64,000 nucleotides of DNA. It comes from Methanothrix soehngenii GP6. GTDB taxonomy: Archaea > Halobacteriota > Methanosarcinia > Methanotrichales > Methanotrichaceae. A model generated the notes under the pieces. That model did not search any database, had not been told where the DNA came from, and saw only the letters and a program-made list of their open reading frames with translations. The first letter of the stretch is position 1. Each line of letters begins with the position of its first letter. Positions 35,298 to 43,669 of the stretch are shown piece after piece. The DNA is taken from contig NC_015416.1 of the NCBI RefSeq assembly GCF_000204415.1, positions 620,001 through 684,000 of the forward strand, in the 5' to 3' direction. A program made the position numbers and the translations under genes.

Positions 35298-37439
35298 ATG
35301 CAGATCACTATGGCTCACGGGGCAATCTGGCTGTGCATGGTACTTCTCGTTGGATTGGGGTCAGCTGCAGATGTGCCCTTCGTCTTTGACCAGAGCACAT
35401 CGGGCGTAGCTGGCTATACTTCAGCCCAAATCGAGCAGGACCATACCACCTCTCCCGATCTGGCTGGAGTGCCCATCGTCTCTTCGCCGTCTGATAACGA
35501 GTCCCTGGAGATCCCGATTACAGGCGGAGGCAGTGGTTCAGGGACACAGGAGAAGAACATCGGAGAGCTCAAGAGGACCCTGGATGCCAGGGTGGAGCCA
35601 GATAACCCACGGGTACGAGATGAGGCAGTGGTCCTGGCGCTCAAGTATCCCGGCGAGAAGACCATCGATCAGATAGTCTCCATCTATGACTACCTGAAGA
35701 ATGGTGATGAATCCAAGAAAGGGTGGGGATACGTATCTGATCCCAGGGGCATAGACGATTTCATGTTCGCCAACCAGACTCTCAGGAATGGCGAGAGAGC
35801 GAACTGTGTGGGCGGTGGCGATTGCGATGACTTTGCCATACTCATGTCCGCACTGGTGGAGTCAATCGGCGGAACGACAAGGATCATACTCGCACGAAAC
35901 AACAGCACCGGGGGGCATGCTTATACCGAGGTCTATCTGGGGAGGATCAATAATAGTGATAGCGGCGGCCAGGTGGAGGCAATCGTCGATTGGCTGAAAG
36001 AGAAGCTTGATGCGGATAAGATCTATACCCATATCGATACTGACACTAAAGACGTATGGCTGAACCTGGACTGGGGGCCGGACGAGAAGGGGGCCGCTCA
36101 CCCCGGTGGACCGTTCTATCAAGGAGACAAGCACATAGTGCTATGCATAAGAGACGCCTTTAGCAGGACCCCGCTAAGGCTGCCGGAGGCACCAGAAGAT
36201 GAAGCTGAACAAAGCACGCCTGAGCGGCAGGAGGCTGGCAACAAATCTATTGGCCAAACGGTCACTGAATCAATTCAAGAAGCGGTTAGTATCGACCAAT
36301 CGCGCGTAAGGCAACAGACAACCAGCACCTCAGGCATAGAAGTCCAGTCCTGGTACAAGACATTCGGCGGAGCAAAAGATGATATAGGCTTTTCGGTCCA
36401 GCAGACCCTCGATGGCGGGTATATAATTACTGGCTTTACAGAATCCTTCGGGGCAGGCGAAAAAGATCTGTGGCTGATCAAGACCGATGACCAGGGAAAC
36501 AAGATCTGGGATAAGACCTTTGGCGGAGCAAAAGATGATATAGGCTATTCAGTCCAGCAGACCACCGATGGCGGGTATATGATTATGGGCGACACAGCCT
36601 CCTTCGGGGTAATCTACGGCAATTTATGGCTGATAAAAACCGATGAACAGGGAAACAAGCTATGGGAGAGAAGGTTTGTCGGACAAGGTCATGGATTTGA
36701 TTCAGTCCAGCAGCCCCTCGATGGTGGGTATATCATTACGGGCTGGACATCCTCCTTCGGGGTACACGGTATCGATTTATGGCTGATCAAGACCGATGAC
36801 CAGGGAAACGTTCTCTTGAATAGAAGCATTGACAAATCTGGATATAGTGGTCAGGGCAACTCAGTCCAGCAGACCCTCGACGGCGGTTATATCATTACTG
36901 GCCGTATAAGATCCGCAGAGGGTAGCGGTACCGATTTATGGCTGATCAAGACCGATGACCAGGGAAACATGCTCTGGGATAGGACTTATGGAGAAAGAGG
37001 CTTTGATGAGGGCGCGTCAGTCCAGCAGACCAGTGATGGTGGGTATATCATTACTGGCGAAAAACGCTCCTTCGAGGCAGTCAATTCCGATCTGTGGCTG
37101 ATAAAGACCGATGACCAGGGAAACAAGCTATGGGATAGAACCTTTAGCGGAGATGGGTATGGTGGTGAGGGCCGTTCAGTCCAGCAGACTCTCGACGGCG
37201 GATATATCATTATGGGCAAAAGCTACGTGGAAGACACTGATGATCTGTGGCTGATCAAGACCGATGCCAACGGCAATAAGCTATGGGATAGGACCTTTTC
37301 CACTGCAAATTTTTATCAGTTCAGTTCAGTCCAACAGACCCACGATGGCGGCTATATCATTACTGGCATAACAGGCTTCTCCGAGGGATATGATTGGGAT
37401 CTGTGTCTGATCAAGACCGATGCCGAAGGTAATGTATGA
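35298..37439 (+). CDS. Secreted transglutaminase-like protein with seven DGGYIITG repeats
   Basis: 713 residues. A signal peptide (MAHGAIWLCMVLLVGLGSAA) is followed by a transglutaminase-like domain about residues 90-265 with the Cys in NCVGGGDCDDFAILMSALVE, His in STGGHAYTEVYLG and Asp in VWLNLDWGP. From about residue 350 there are seven repeats of about 50 residues built on SVQQTxDGGYIITG...DLWLIKTDDQGNKLWDRTF, probably a seven-bladed beta-propeller-like array. The N-terminal 350 residues are almost identical to the next gene, so the two arose by recent duplication. The last repeat ends abruptly at DAEGNV. Confidence 0.85.
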   Translation: MQITMAHGAIWLCMVLLVGLGSAADVPFVFDQSTSGVAGYTSAQIEQDHTTSPDLAGVPIVSSPSDNESLEIPITGGGSGSGTQEKNIGELKRTLDARVEPDNPRVRDEAVVLALKYPGEKTIDQIVSIYDYLKNGDESKKGWGYVSDPRGIDDFMFANQTLRNGERANCVGGGDCDDFAILMSALVESIGGTTRIILARNNSTGGHAYTEVYLGRINNSDSGGQVEAIVDWLKEKLDADKIYTHIDTDTKDVWLNLDWGPDEKGAAHPGGPFYQGDKHIVLCIRDAFSRTPLRLPEAPEDEAEQSTPERQEAGNKSIGQTVTESIQEAVSIDQSRVRQQTTSTSGIEVQSWYKTFGGAKDDIGFSVQQTLDGGYIITGFTESFGAGEKDLWLIKTDDQGNKIWDKTFGGAKDDIGYSVQQTTDGGYMIMGDTASFGVIYGNLWLIKTDEQGNKLWERRFVGQGHGFDSVQQPLDGGYIITGWTSSFGVHGIDLWLIKTDDQGNVLLNRSIDKSGYSGQGNSVQQTLDGGYIITGRIRSAEGSGTDLWLIKTDDQGNMLWDRTYGERGFDEGASVQQTSDGGYIITGEKRSFEAVNSDLWLIKTDDQGNKLWDRTFSGDGYGGEGRSVQQTLDGGYIIMGKSYVEDTDDLWLIKTDANGNKLWDRTFSTANFYQFSSVQQTHDGGYIITGITGFSEGYDWDLCLIKTDAEGNV

Positions 37440-37542
37440 TGCCAGTGTCATCCATGAGCTGCTTGTGACAGGACTGTGTGGTGCCAAGAGGAGCAGAGAA
37501 GCATCACACGTATGAATTAGATAATTTATAGCGGATAAGCAA

Positions 37543-38934
37543 ATGCAGATCACTATGGCTCACGGGGCAATCTGGCTGTGCATGGTTCTTCTAATCGGTT
37601 CAGGGTCAGCGGCAGATGTGCCCTTCGTCTTTAACCAGAGCACTTCGGGCGTAGCTGGCTACACTTCCGCCCAGATTGAGCAGGACCATACCACCTCTCC
37701 CGATCTGGCCGGAGTGCCCATCGTCTCTTCGCCGTCTGATAACGAGTCCCTGGAGATCCCAATCACAGGCGGAGGCAGTGGTTCAGGGACACAGGAGAAG
37801 AACATCGGAGAGCTCAAGAGGACCCTGGATGCCAGGGTAGAGCCTGATAATCCGCGGGTGCGAGATGAGGCGGTGGTTCTGGCGCTCAAGTATCCCGGCG
37901 AGAAGACCATCGATCAGATAGTCTCCATCTATGACTACCTGAAGAATGGTGATGAATCCAAAAAAGGGTGGGGATACGTATCCGATCCCAGGGGCATAGA
38001 CGATTTCATGTTCGCCAACCAGACTCTCAGGAATGGCGAGAGAGCGAACTGTGTGGGCGGTGGCGATTGCGATGATTTTGCCATACTCATGTCCGCATTA
38101 GTGGAGTCCATCGGCGGGACGACAAGGATCATACTCGCACGAAACAACAGCACCGGGGGACATGCTTATACCGAAGTCTATCTGGGGAGGATCAATAATA
38201 GTGATAGCGGCGGCCAGGTGGAAGCAATCATCGATTGGCTGAAAGAGAAGCTTGATGCGGATAAGATCTACACCCATATCGATACTGACACTAAAGACGT
38301 ATGGCTGAACCTGGACTGAGGGCCGGACGAGAAGGGGGCCACTCACCCGGGTGGACCATTCTATCAGGGAGACAAGCACATAGTGCTATGCATAAGAGAC
38401 GCCTTTAGCAGGACCCCGCTAAGGCTGCCGGAGGCACCAGAAGATGAAGCTGAACAAGGCACGTCTGAGCGGCTGGAGGCTGGCAACAAAACTATTGGCC
38501 AAACGGTCACTGAATCAATTCAAGAAGCGGTTAGTATCGACCAATCGCGCGTAGGGCAACAGACAACCAGCACTACTGGCATAGAAGCCCAGTCCTGGTC
38601 CAAGACTCTTGGCAGCAGCGTATGTGACAATGCTCCCTGTGAGCCGGTGATCAATGCCACGATGGGTGAGGAGTTTAACATCACCATCCCCTCTAATCCC
38701 TCAACTGGATTTGAGTGGTGGACTGAATTCGATCCCCAATTCCTGACCCTGGTGGGAGCGAGATCAACCCAGGACAATGTCAGTTTGGAGATGGTCGGAG
38801 TGCCGGAGAACGAGATCTTCACCTACCGGGCAGTAATCCCTGGAGAGACGGAGGTTTATCTTCTTCTCCTTCAGCCTTGGGAAAACGGCACCATCGCTGA
38901 GAGGCTCATCTATCCAGTGAATATAGCAGAATAA
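37543..38934 (+). pseudogene. Secreted transglutaminase-like/chagasin-like gene with an in-frame TGA
   Basis: The N-terminal part repeats the preceding gene nearly word for word. A TGG to TGA change at 38317-38319 (LNLD-stop instead of LNLDWGP) stops the protein after 258 residues. The same frame continues to 38934 with a different C-terminus: GEEFNITIPSNPSTGFEWW and the strand pattern EIFTYRAVIPGETEVYLLLLQPWENG, matching the chagasin/I42 family of cysteine-protease inhibitors. The truncated product still holds the Cys-His-Asp triad, so it may remain active. UGA is a normal stop here; no recoding element is apparent. Confidence 0.8.
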
Positions 38935-38977
38935 AACGCAGGCTGATCCGGTGCCATCCGGATCTATTGATCTTTTT

Positions 38978-39036
38978 GGCTCTTCGCTGAATTATGTGGG
39001 TGAGGTCAGGCATAGAATATGGCCTCTGTGTCTCCA
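38978..39036 (+). mobile_element. Partial MITE copy
   Basis: It starts GGCTCTTCGCTGAATTATGT and continues GGGTGAGG...GCCTCTGTGTCTCC, the left third of the complete MITE copies. As in the partial copy at 31.2 kb, the similarity to MITEs ends at ACATGAAAAACT, after which IS110-associated sequence follows. Confidence 0.55.
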
Positions 39037-40740
39037 CATGAAAAACTTAAAAAAACAAGATGCTGCGGATCATCCGCATCCCTCCTTCAAATCTTTCTCC
39101 ACCAAGTATCCTGCCTGACTGATGATCTTTATCATCTCGTCGATATCCATCATTCTTATGGGCGAAACAGAGCTGGGAATTTTTGGTTTGGTTTTCGTGA
39201 CCTCTGGTTCTTGATAATTCTCGTGATTCATAAGCAAATGATAGATGATGCAGAGCACTTTTCTGGCGAGCGCAACGGTTGCAATATTCTTCTTTCCGCA
39301 CCTTGCCAATATCCTCTGGAAGAATCTCATTAACCTTGAATTCTTCTTGGTCCTGGATATGGCTTTTGCAGCTTCCACCAAGATCCTTCGCATATGCTTA
39401 GATCCCGTCTTAGTGATCTTCCCAGTTCGCAGCTTCCCTGCCGATTGGTAGACCGAAGGCACAATACCGAAGTACTTTGCCATCTTATCCGCACTCGGAA
39501 AGTCCCTGTAATCTCCCATTTCTGCAATAATGGTAGCTGCCGAAATGAATCCAACACCTGGAACAGACAAAATAATTTTCAAATCATCCTCGAAGGGTTT
39601 GACTTTTTCGGCGATCTCAGCTTCCAGAATTTTTATCTTCTTGCTAATATCATCTATGACATCAAGATTTGCCTTGATCAAAAATACCTGAACGGGATCT
39701 AATCCATTCTTGATGGCTTCTCTGAGTTCGTCTTCCTTTTTCCGAATCCTCTTCGAAGGTATTCCAGATATGATCTGATCGATCGTCTTTCCTTCCAGAA
39801 GCCTATCAATGATATATCTTCCAGATTTGCCAAAAGAGTCGGATATGACAGAGGAGAGCTTGATGCAGCAGGCCGAAAGTGATTGATGAATCTGGTTCTT
39901 GATTTTGGACCTTGCATTGACCAGTGTCTCACGAGCACGAGTTATGCTTCTTAGATCTCGGTAGTCTTTTGGATAGATTCTGGAGGGCGTGATGAGATTA
40001 TTGAGACAATATATCGCGATTCGTTCCGAATCAAGTTTATCGGTTTTCTTGTGCTCAATATTCCGGATCTGATATGCATTGGCCAGGATAAATTCGACAT
40101 GACCTTCTAGAATGGTGAAGATAGGATACCAAAAACCTCCCGTGGATTCTACAGCCAGCCTCTGGCATCTGTGATTTATTATCCAGGATCTGAATGCCAA
40201 GAGGCCATCTTGGTTCATATTAAAACGTTCTTGGAGCTTCAATCCACTTCGGGATATCATTGTAGCAATAAGAAAATCCTTGTGGATATCTGCTCCGCAA
40301 ACTATTTCCTTATCTGAGTCCATCGTCTCACTTGCCTGATATGGGCAGATGATGATCACTCGTGCGTGCAACTTCACATACGCGTTCAAAGACGCATTTG
40401 GGCATCCACGAGATCATGGTTGTCTTTGTGTCGAGATCATGTCTCAGGTCACAGATCAACCTTCACTGCCCATATCAGCCTTGCCTATGGCTCTATGGGT
40501 TTTTCATGCTTTGGGCATGATCCCCGCCTGAGGATCATGGGCTCTTTGTGGGATAAAGCCTGAACTTGTAAGCCTTAAGCATGTACAGTTCTAAGCTGTT
40601 ATAGTATATTAAGGTTCATAGCGTAGGGCGGGGTACGATTCATCTCCGGCCTAAAGACCGGAGCCCTCTCTACCCCTGCGCCCCAGCACTGTAGTCCTAT
40701 AAGATGGAATTAAAAAAGCAAGGAGGTCATCTGACGGAAA
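39037..40740 (-). mobile_element. IS110-family element (boundaries approximate)
   Basis: The element consists of one transposase gene and non-coding flanks. IS110 elements generally lack clear terminal inverted repeats, and none is obvious, so the limits given are the neighbouring features. The 40324-40690 flank, upstream of the transposase, is rich in short palindromes (GGGCATGATCCCCGCC, GGCCTAAAGACCGGAGCC). This is where IS110 elements encode their bridge RNA. Confidence 0.5.
39070..40323 (-). CDS. IS110-family DEDD transposase
   Basis: About 417 residues from the ATG at 40323 (MDSDKEIVCGADIHKDFL); the open frame extends to 40389. The N-terminal RuvC-like DEDD domain shows CGADIHKDF, LAVESTGGFWYPI and TDKLDSERIAIY. 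The C-terminal transposase_20 part has ILSVPGVGFISAATIIAEMGDYRDFPSADKMAKYFGIVPSVYQSAGK, with the conserved Ser used in recombination in this family. It seems intact. A C-terminal remnant of a relative lies at 31.3 kb. Confidence 0.9.
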   Translation of the reverse strand: MDSDKEIVCGADIHKDFLIATMISRSGLKLQERFNMNQDGLLAFRSWIINHRCQRLAVESTGGFWYPIFTILEGHVEFILANAYQIRNIEHKKTDKLDSERIAIYCLNNLITPSRIYPKDYRDLRSITRARETLVNARSKIKNQIHQSLSACCIKLSSVISDSFGKSGRYIIDRLLEGKTIDQIISGIPSKRIRKKEDELREAIKNGLDPVQVFLIKANLDVIDDISKKIKILEAEIAEKVKPFEDDLKIILSVPGVGFISAATIIAEMGDYRDFPSADKMAKYFGIVPSVYQSAGKLRTGKITKTGSKHMRRILVEAAKAISRTKKNSRLMRFFQRILARCGKKNIATVALARKVLCIIYHLLMNHENYQEPEVTKTKPKIPSSVSPIRMMDIDEMIKIISQAGYLVEKDLKEGCG

Positions 40741-40748
40741 CTTGCATT

Positions 40749-41018
40749 TTATCTGTTCGTCCCTCCACCCGTATTCATGATCTGATTCATGGAATCAACC
40801 GGGTAACCCATAGACCTGGAGAAGTTGAACAGCTGTAGGGCAAGGTTGGTGAACTCCTGGCCCAGCGACTGAGAAAGGAGCGACTGCGCCCCGCTGGAGA
40901 TGTCCATCTCAATTTCTATGTCGCCCTCCAGGATGACCCCCTCCAGGCTCTGAACCTGGTAATCGGATAACGCCTCGTTTATGTCTTTCATTTTCATGGA
41001 ACTTTTCTCATCTGCCAT
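40749..41018 (-). CDS. Small hypothetical protein, 89 residues
   Basis: Starts at an ATG with a strong AGAGGAGG site. The protein is acidic: SMKMKDINEALSDYQVQSLEGVILEGDIEIEMDISSGAQSLLSQSLGQEFTNLALQLFNFSRSMGYPVDSMNQIMNTGGGTNR. No signal peptide, no Cys. I do not recognise it. The region before it contains TTAATTTTACTTAAA (41156-41170), close to the paired repeat before the binding-protein gene at 42661, so shared metal-dependent control is possible. Confidence 0.6.
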   Translation of the reverse strand: MADEKSSMKMKDINEALSDYQVQSLEGVILEGDIEIEMDISSGAQSLLSQSLGQEFTNLALQLFNFSRSMGYPVDSMNQIMNTGGGTNR

Positions 41019-41256
41019 TTTGTCCTCCTCTTTTGACCATTTCAGCCCTTTTTAAGTGGGAGATGGAGGTGGTGACAAACCGCAGGTTAGCCCCAACCTC
41101 CTGATTTGAATGGTTGTGTGGAATTCTTAATCCACTAAGTTTGAGTTAATACAAATTAATTTTACTTAAAGTTTGCGGTTAAAAGATCTATAAACGCTTA
41201 AAATAATTTTTATAAAAAATTGGTATGGAGCTGAGACTCTCTCCCCAAGAGCATCT

Positions 41257-42489
41257 TCAGGGTTTGGGGAAAACAAATACCAAATCAGGAAATTCCATAC
41301 CTAAATAATCGGTCATATACTCTTTATACGCCTCTGTCGGATCTGCAGCGAACTCCGGATGGAGCAGCTTGGCCCAGTATAGGTATCCTACCACGCTATC
41401 CAGCCCCGTCATCAGCTCGTTGCTGATCAAGTATACCCGTTGGTTTTTCACCGCATCTATGCTCTCCCATCCATCGCGGCTTGAGATCTCTTCGATCAAC
41501 GCCTCGGGCTCATCAGTGCTGTTCCAGCCCCAGTCCAACTCTGAGCTGTAAACGTACTTCATCAAGACCTCTGGATTCTCGGTGATGATCCACTCGCTAT
41601 CCACATGCGGATAAGCTTCCGACATATTGGCAGCAATGTTCCTGCCGCCGGTCAGTTCAAGCACCAGGCTTCCCTTTGCCCCTTCTCCATATGTCCCAAC
41701 ATCATTTAGACCCTTAAAGCCCGTCTCCAAAAAGACGCTGGGCCGCTCATCCCGGCTCAAATTGTTCACATAATCATCTATCTGCCTTTCATATCCGGAG
41801 CGCCATTGAATATACCGGTCCTCTGCCCCATTCGTGCCCAGAATGTAGCTGAGCTTGACCAGCTCCTCCGTCACGAAGTTCGGATCTGTGAACTCCAGGA
41901 CGACTACGGGTATTCCTGCGGGATCAAGCTTCTCCTCTGCTTCGGATATGGGCGGCCATTTTTCGTAGCTGATTACCAGATCCGGATCAAGGGAGATGGC
42001 CGCCTCATAATCCTCTATCTTCCAGCCGCCGACTGATGGCAGATCGGCAAACTCGGGGAAGAAGTAAGTCTTTTCATGAATGGCATTGGAGACGCCGACG
42101 ACCTTCTCCGTCGCCTTCAAAACCTTGAATGCCTCAGCGGTAAGGCCGCTGGGAACGATGACTCTTTCCACAGGTATATCGATTGACACCGTCCGGTTGG
42201 CAGTATCCTTCAAGATGAGATTCGTTTCTCTGCCTGCTACGATGTCCTCGATCTGCGCGATGTCCTCCTGGCCGATATTGCCATCGTTATTGGCATCGGC
42301 CAGCTCGCTATATTCCTGTGTGCCATTGATGATCCCTTCAACATAATCGACGTCCCTTTGATCTATGGTATCATCCAGGTTTGCATTGCCATAGATCTTC
42401 AGGGTGAGATGAGATCCGCATGCCAGGATCGGCAGTGAGCACAGCATTAACCATGCCAATAGTATCCATATTCGCGTCTTACTAAGCAT
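41257..42489 (-). CDS. Periplasmic-type binding protein with N-terminal dockerin-like EF-hand repeats
   Basis: About 410 residues from the ATG at 42489. After a signal peptide (IWILLAWLMLCSLPILACG) come two dockerin-like Ca-binding repeats (GNANLDDTIDQRDVDYVEGIING and ADANNDGNIGQEDIAQIEDIV). The rest is a BtuF/FecB-type class III binding protein: DIPVERVIVPSGLTAEAFKVLKATEKVVGVSNAI, AAISLDPDLVISYEKWPP, GGRNIAANMSEAYPHVDSEWIITENPEVLMKYVY. The ligand would be a corrinoid, siderophore-type or metal complex. It is divergent from two other binding-protein genes. Confidence 0.85.
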   Translation of the reverse strand: MLSKTRIWILLAWLMLCSLPILACGSHLTLKIYGNANLDDTIDQRDVDYVEGIINGTQEYSELADANNDGNIGQEDIAQIEDIVAGRETNLILKDTANRTVSIDIPVERVIVPSGLTAEAFKVLKATEKVVGVSNAIHEKTYFFPEFADLPSVGGWKIEDYEAAISLDPDLVISYEKWPPISEAEEKLDPAGIPVVVLEFTDPNFVTEELVKLSYILGTNGAEDRYIQWRSGYERQIDDYVNNLSRDERPSVFLETGFKGLNDVGTYGEGAKGSLVLELTGGRNIAANMSEAYPHVDSEWIITENPEVLMKYVYSSELDWGWNSTDEPEALIEEISSRDGWESIDAVKNQRVYLISNELMTGLDSVVGYLYWAKLLHPEFAADPTEAYKEYMTDYLGMEFPDLVFVFPKP

Positions 42490-42597
42490 TTCGATCACCA
42501 TTTTTTGATTAAAGGAAAGATTAATTGATTTAAGTCTTTCTCATCCGGACGAGGCTGCATTTGATTCATTGCCTCTCAGTATGACGCACCGGCCCAA

Positions 42598-42652
42598 GAT
42601 TTATATACAACTTAATTTGTCTAAAAGCCAATTAATTTGACTAAATGGGAGG
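42598..42652 (+). promoter_or_regulatory. Promoter with paired operator-like repeats before binding-protein gene
   Basis: A TATA-like TTTATATA at about 42599-42606 is followed by two near-identical 14-mers, TTAATTTGTCTAAA (42612-42625) and TTAATTTGACTAAA (42632-42645), exactly 20 bases apart, so on the same face of the helix. The Shine-Dalgarno GGGAGGT (42647-42653) comes next. The position over the expected start of transcription suits a repressor site, plausibly for a metal-responsive regulator. Confidence 0.5.
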
Positions 42653-42660
42653 TAGTAACG

Positions 42661-43662
42661 TTGAGAAAAAAGGCTTTGCAGATCCTGATCTCTCTTTTAT
42701 TGCTCATATCAGTATGCTGTGGAGAGACGGTAACCCTGATCGATTTTACTGGGCATCAGGTCGAGCTGTCCGCTCCCGTAACCAAGACAGTATCTCTCTC
42801 AGCCGCTGCTTCTGAGATCCTCTGGGCTCTGGATGAGGGAAAAAGCATGGTCGGACGCAGCACCAGCTCCAACTTTCCCCCAATGATCGAGAGCTTAACC
42901 GTCGCGGGAAAGCACTCCAACTCACCGGATTTAGAGCTCATCATGGAGCTTGAACCCGAGCTGGTAATTGCCGATACCATGCTCTCGGAGGAGGACCGGA
43001 AGGTGCTCGAGGAGGACGGAATTGCCGTTGTCGTGGAAAGGTTCATAGATCCCAATAGGACGCTCCTGGTCATCGAGAACCTGGGAAGGGCTCTTGGAAA
43101 AGAGGAGCGCGCTTCTGAGCTGGCGGGCCAGCTGAAAGGTTATCATGATCTCATAAAGGAGAGAATCTCGGGCACAAATTCGGAGGAGAGACCAACCGTG
43201 TTCTTCGAGTGGCTGGGAAAGCCGTATCATTCGGCATCTAACGGCACATCCTATGACAACTTCATCGACTTTGCCGGCGGAGTCAACATCGCAGCCAATG
43301 AATCGGTCGATTATCCCGATGTCAGCCCGGAATGGGTGATAGAGAAAGATCCTGATGTCATACTTCACATTCTGGGAAGCTCGAAGGACTATACAGAGGA
43401 GGAACTAGAGCAGTGGAGGGATGAGATCATATCTCGGCCGGAGCTGCAGAATTCAAGGGCGGTCAAAGAGGGACGGGTCTACGTTTTAAGCGGTACGGTG
43501 GCCACGGGAGTCCGCTCTGCGATCGGCGAGCTTTACCTGGCCAAGTGGTTCTATCCCGAATTATTCGAGGACATAGATCCGGGTGTCGAGCATGAGAAGC
43601 TCATAAAGGAGTTCTACAACATGAAGCTGGAGGGAGGATATGCTTATCCCTCCAATGCCTGA
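42661..43662 (+). CDS. FecB/BtuF-like substrate-binding protein
   Basis: 333 residues from a TTG 8 bases after GGGAGGT. Signal peptide (KKALQILISLLLLISVCCGE), then VTLIDFTGHQVELSAPVTKTVSLSAAASEILWALDEGKSMVGRSTSSNFPP, LIMELEPELVIADTMLSEEDRKVLEEDGIAVVVERFIDPN and YPDVSPEWVIEKDPDVILHI, the class III binding-protein fold. It is the first of a chain of three coupled genes. A close paralog follows. Ligand unknown; corrinoid or chelated metal is likely from context. Confidence 0.87.
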   Translation: MRKKALQILISLLLLISVCCGETVTLIDFTGHQVELSAPVTKTVSLSAAASEILWALDEGKSMVGRSTSSNFPPMIESLTVAGKHSNSPDLELIMELEPELVIADTMLSEEDRKVLEEDGIAVVVERFIDPNRTLLVIENLGRALGKEERASELAGQLKGYHDLIKERISGTNSEERPTVFFEWLGKPYHSASNGTSYDNFIDFAGGVNIAANESVDYPDVSPEWVIEKDPDVILHILGSSKDYTEEELEQWRDEIISRPELQNSRAVKEGRVYVLSGTVATGVRSAIGELYLAKWFYPELFEDIDPGVEHEKLIKEFYNMKLEGGYAYPSNA

Positions 43663-43669
43663 GATAGCA

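Noticed and set aside
38317-38319. UGA read as selenocysteine
   Set aside because: The paralog has Trp at this place, no SECIS-like hairpin stands out, and Methanosarcinia are not known to use selenocysteine.
41019-41256. Cobalamin riboswitch before the corrinoid/metal genes
   Set aside because: I could not find the conserved B12-box or a convincing multi-stem fold; only short AT repeats are present.
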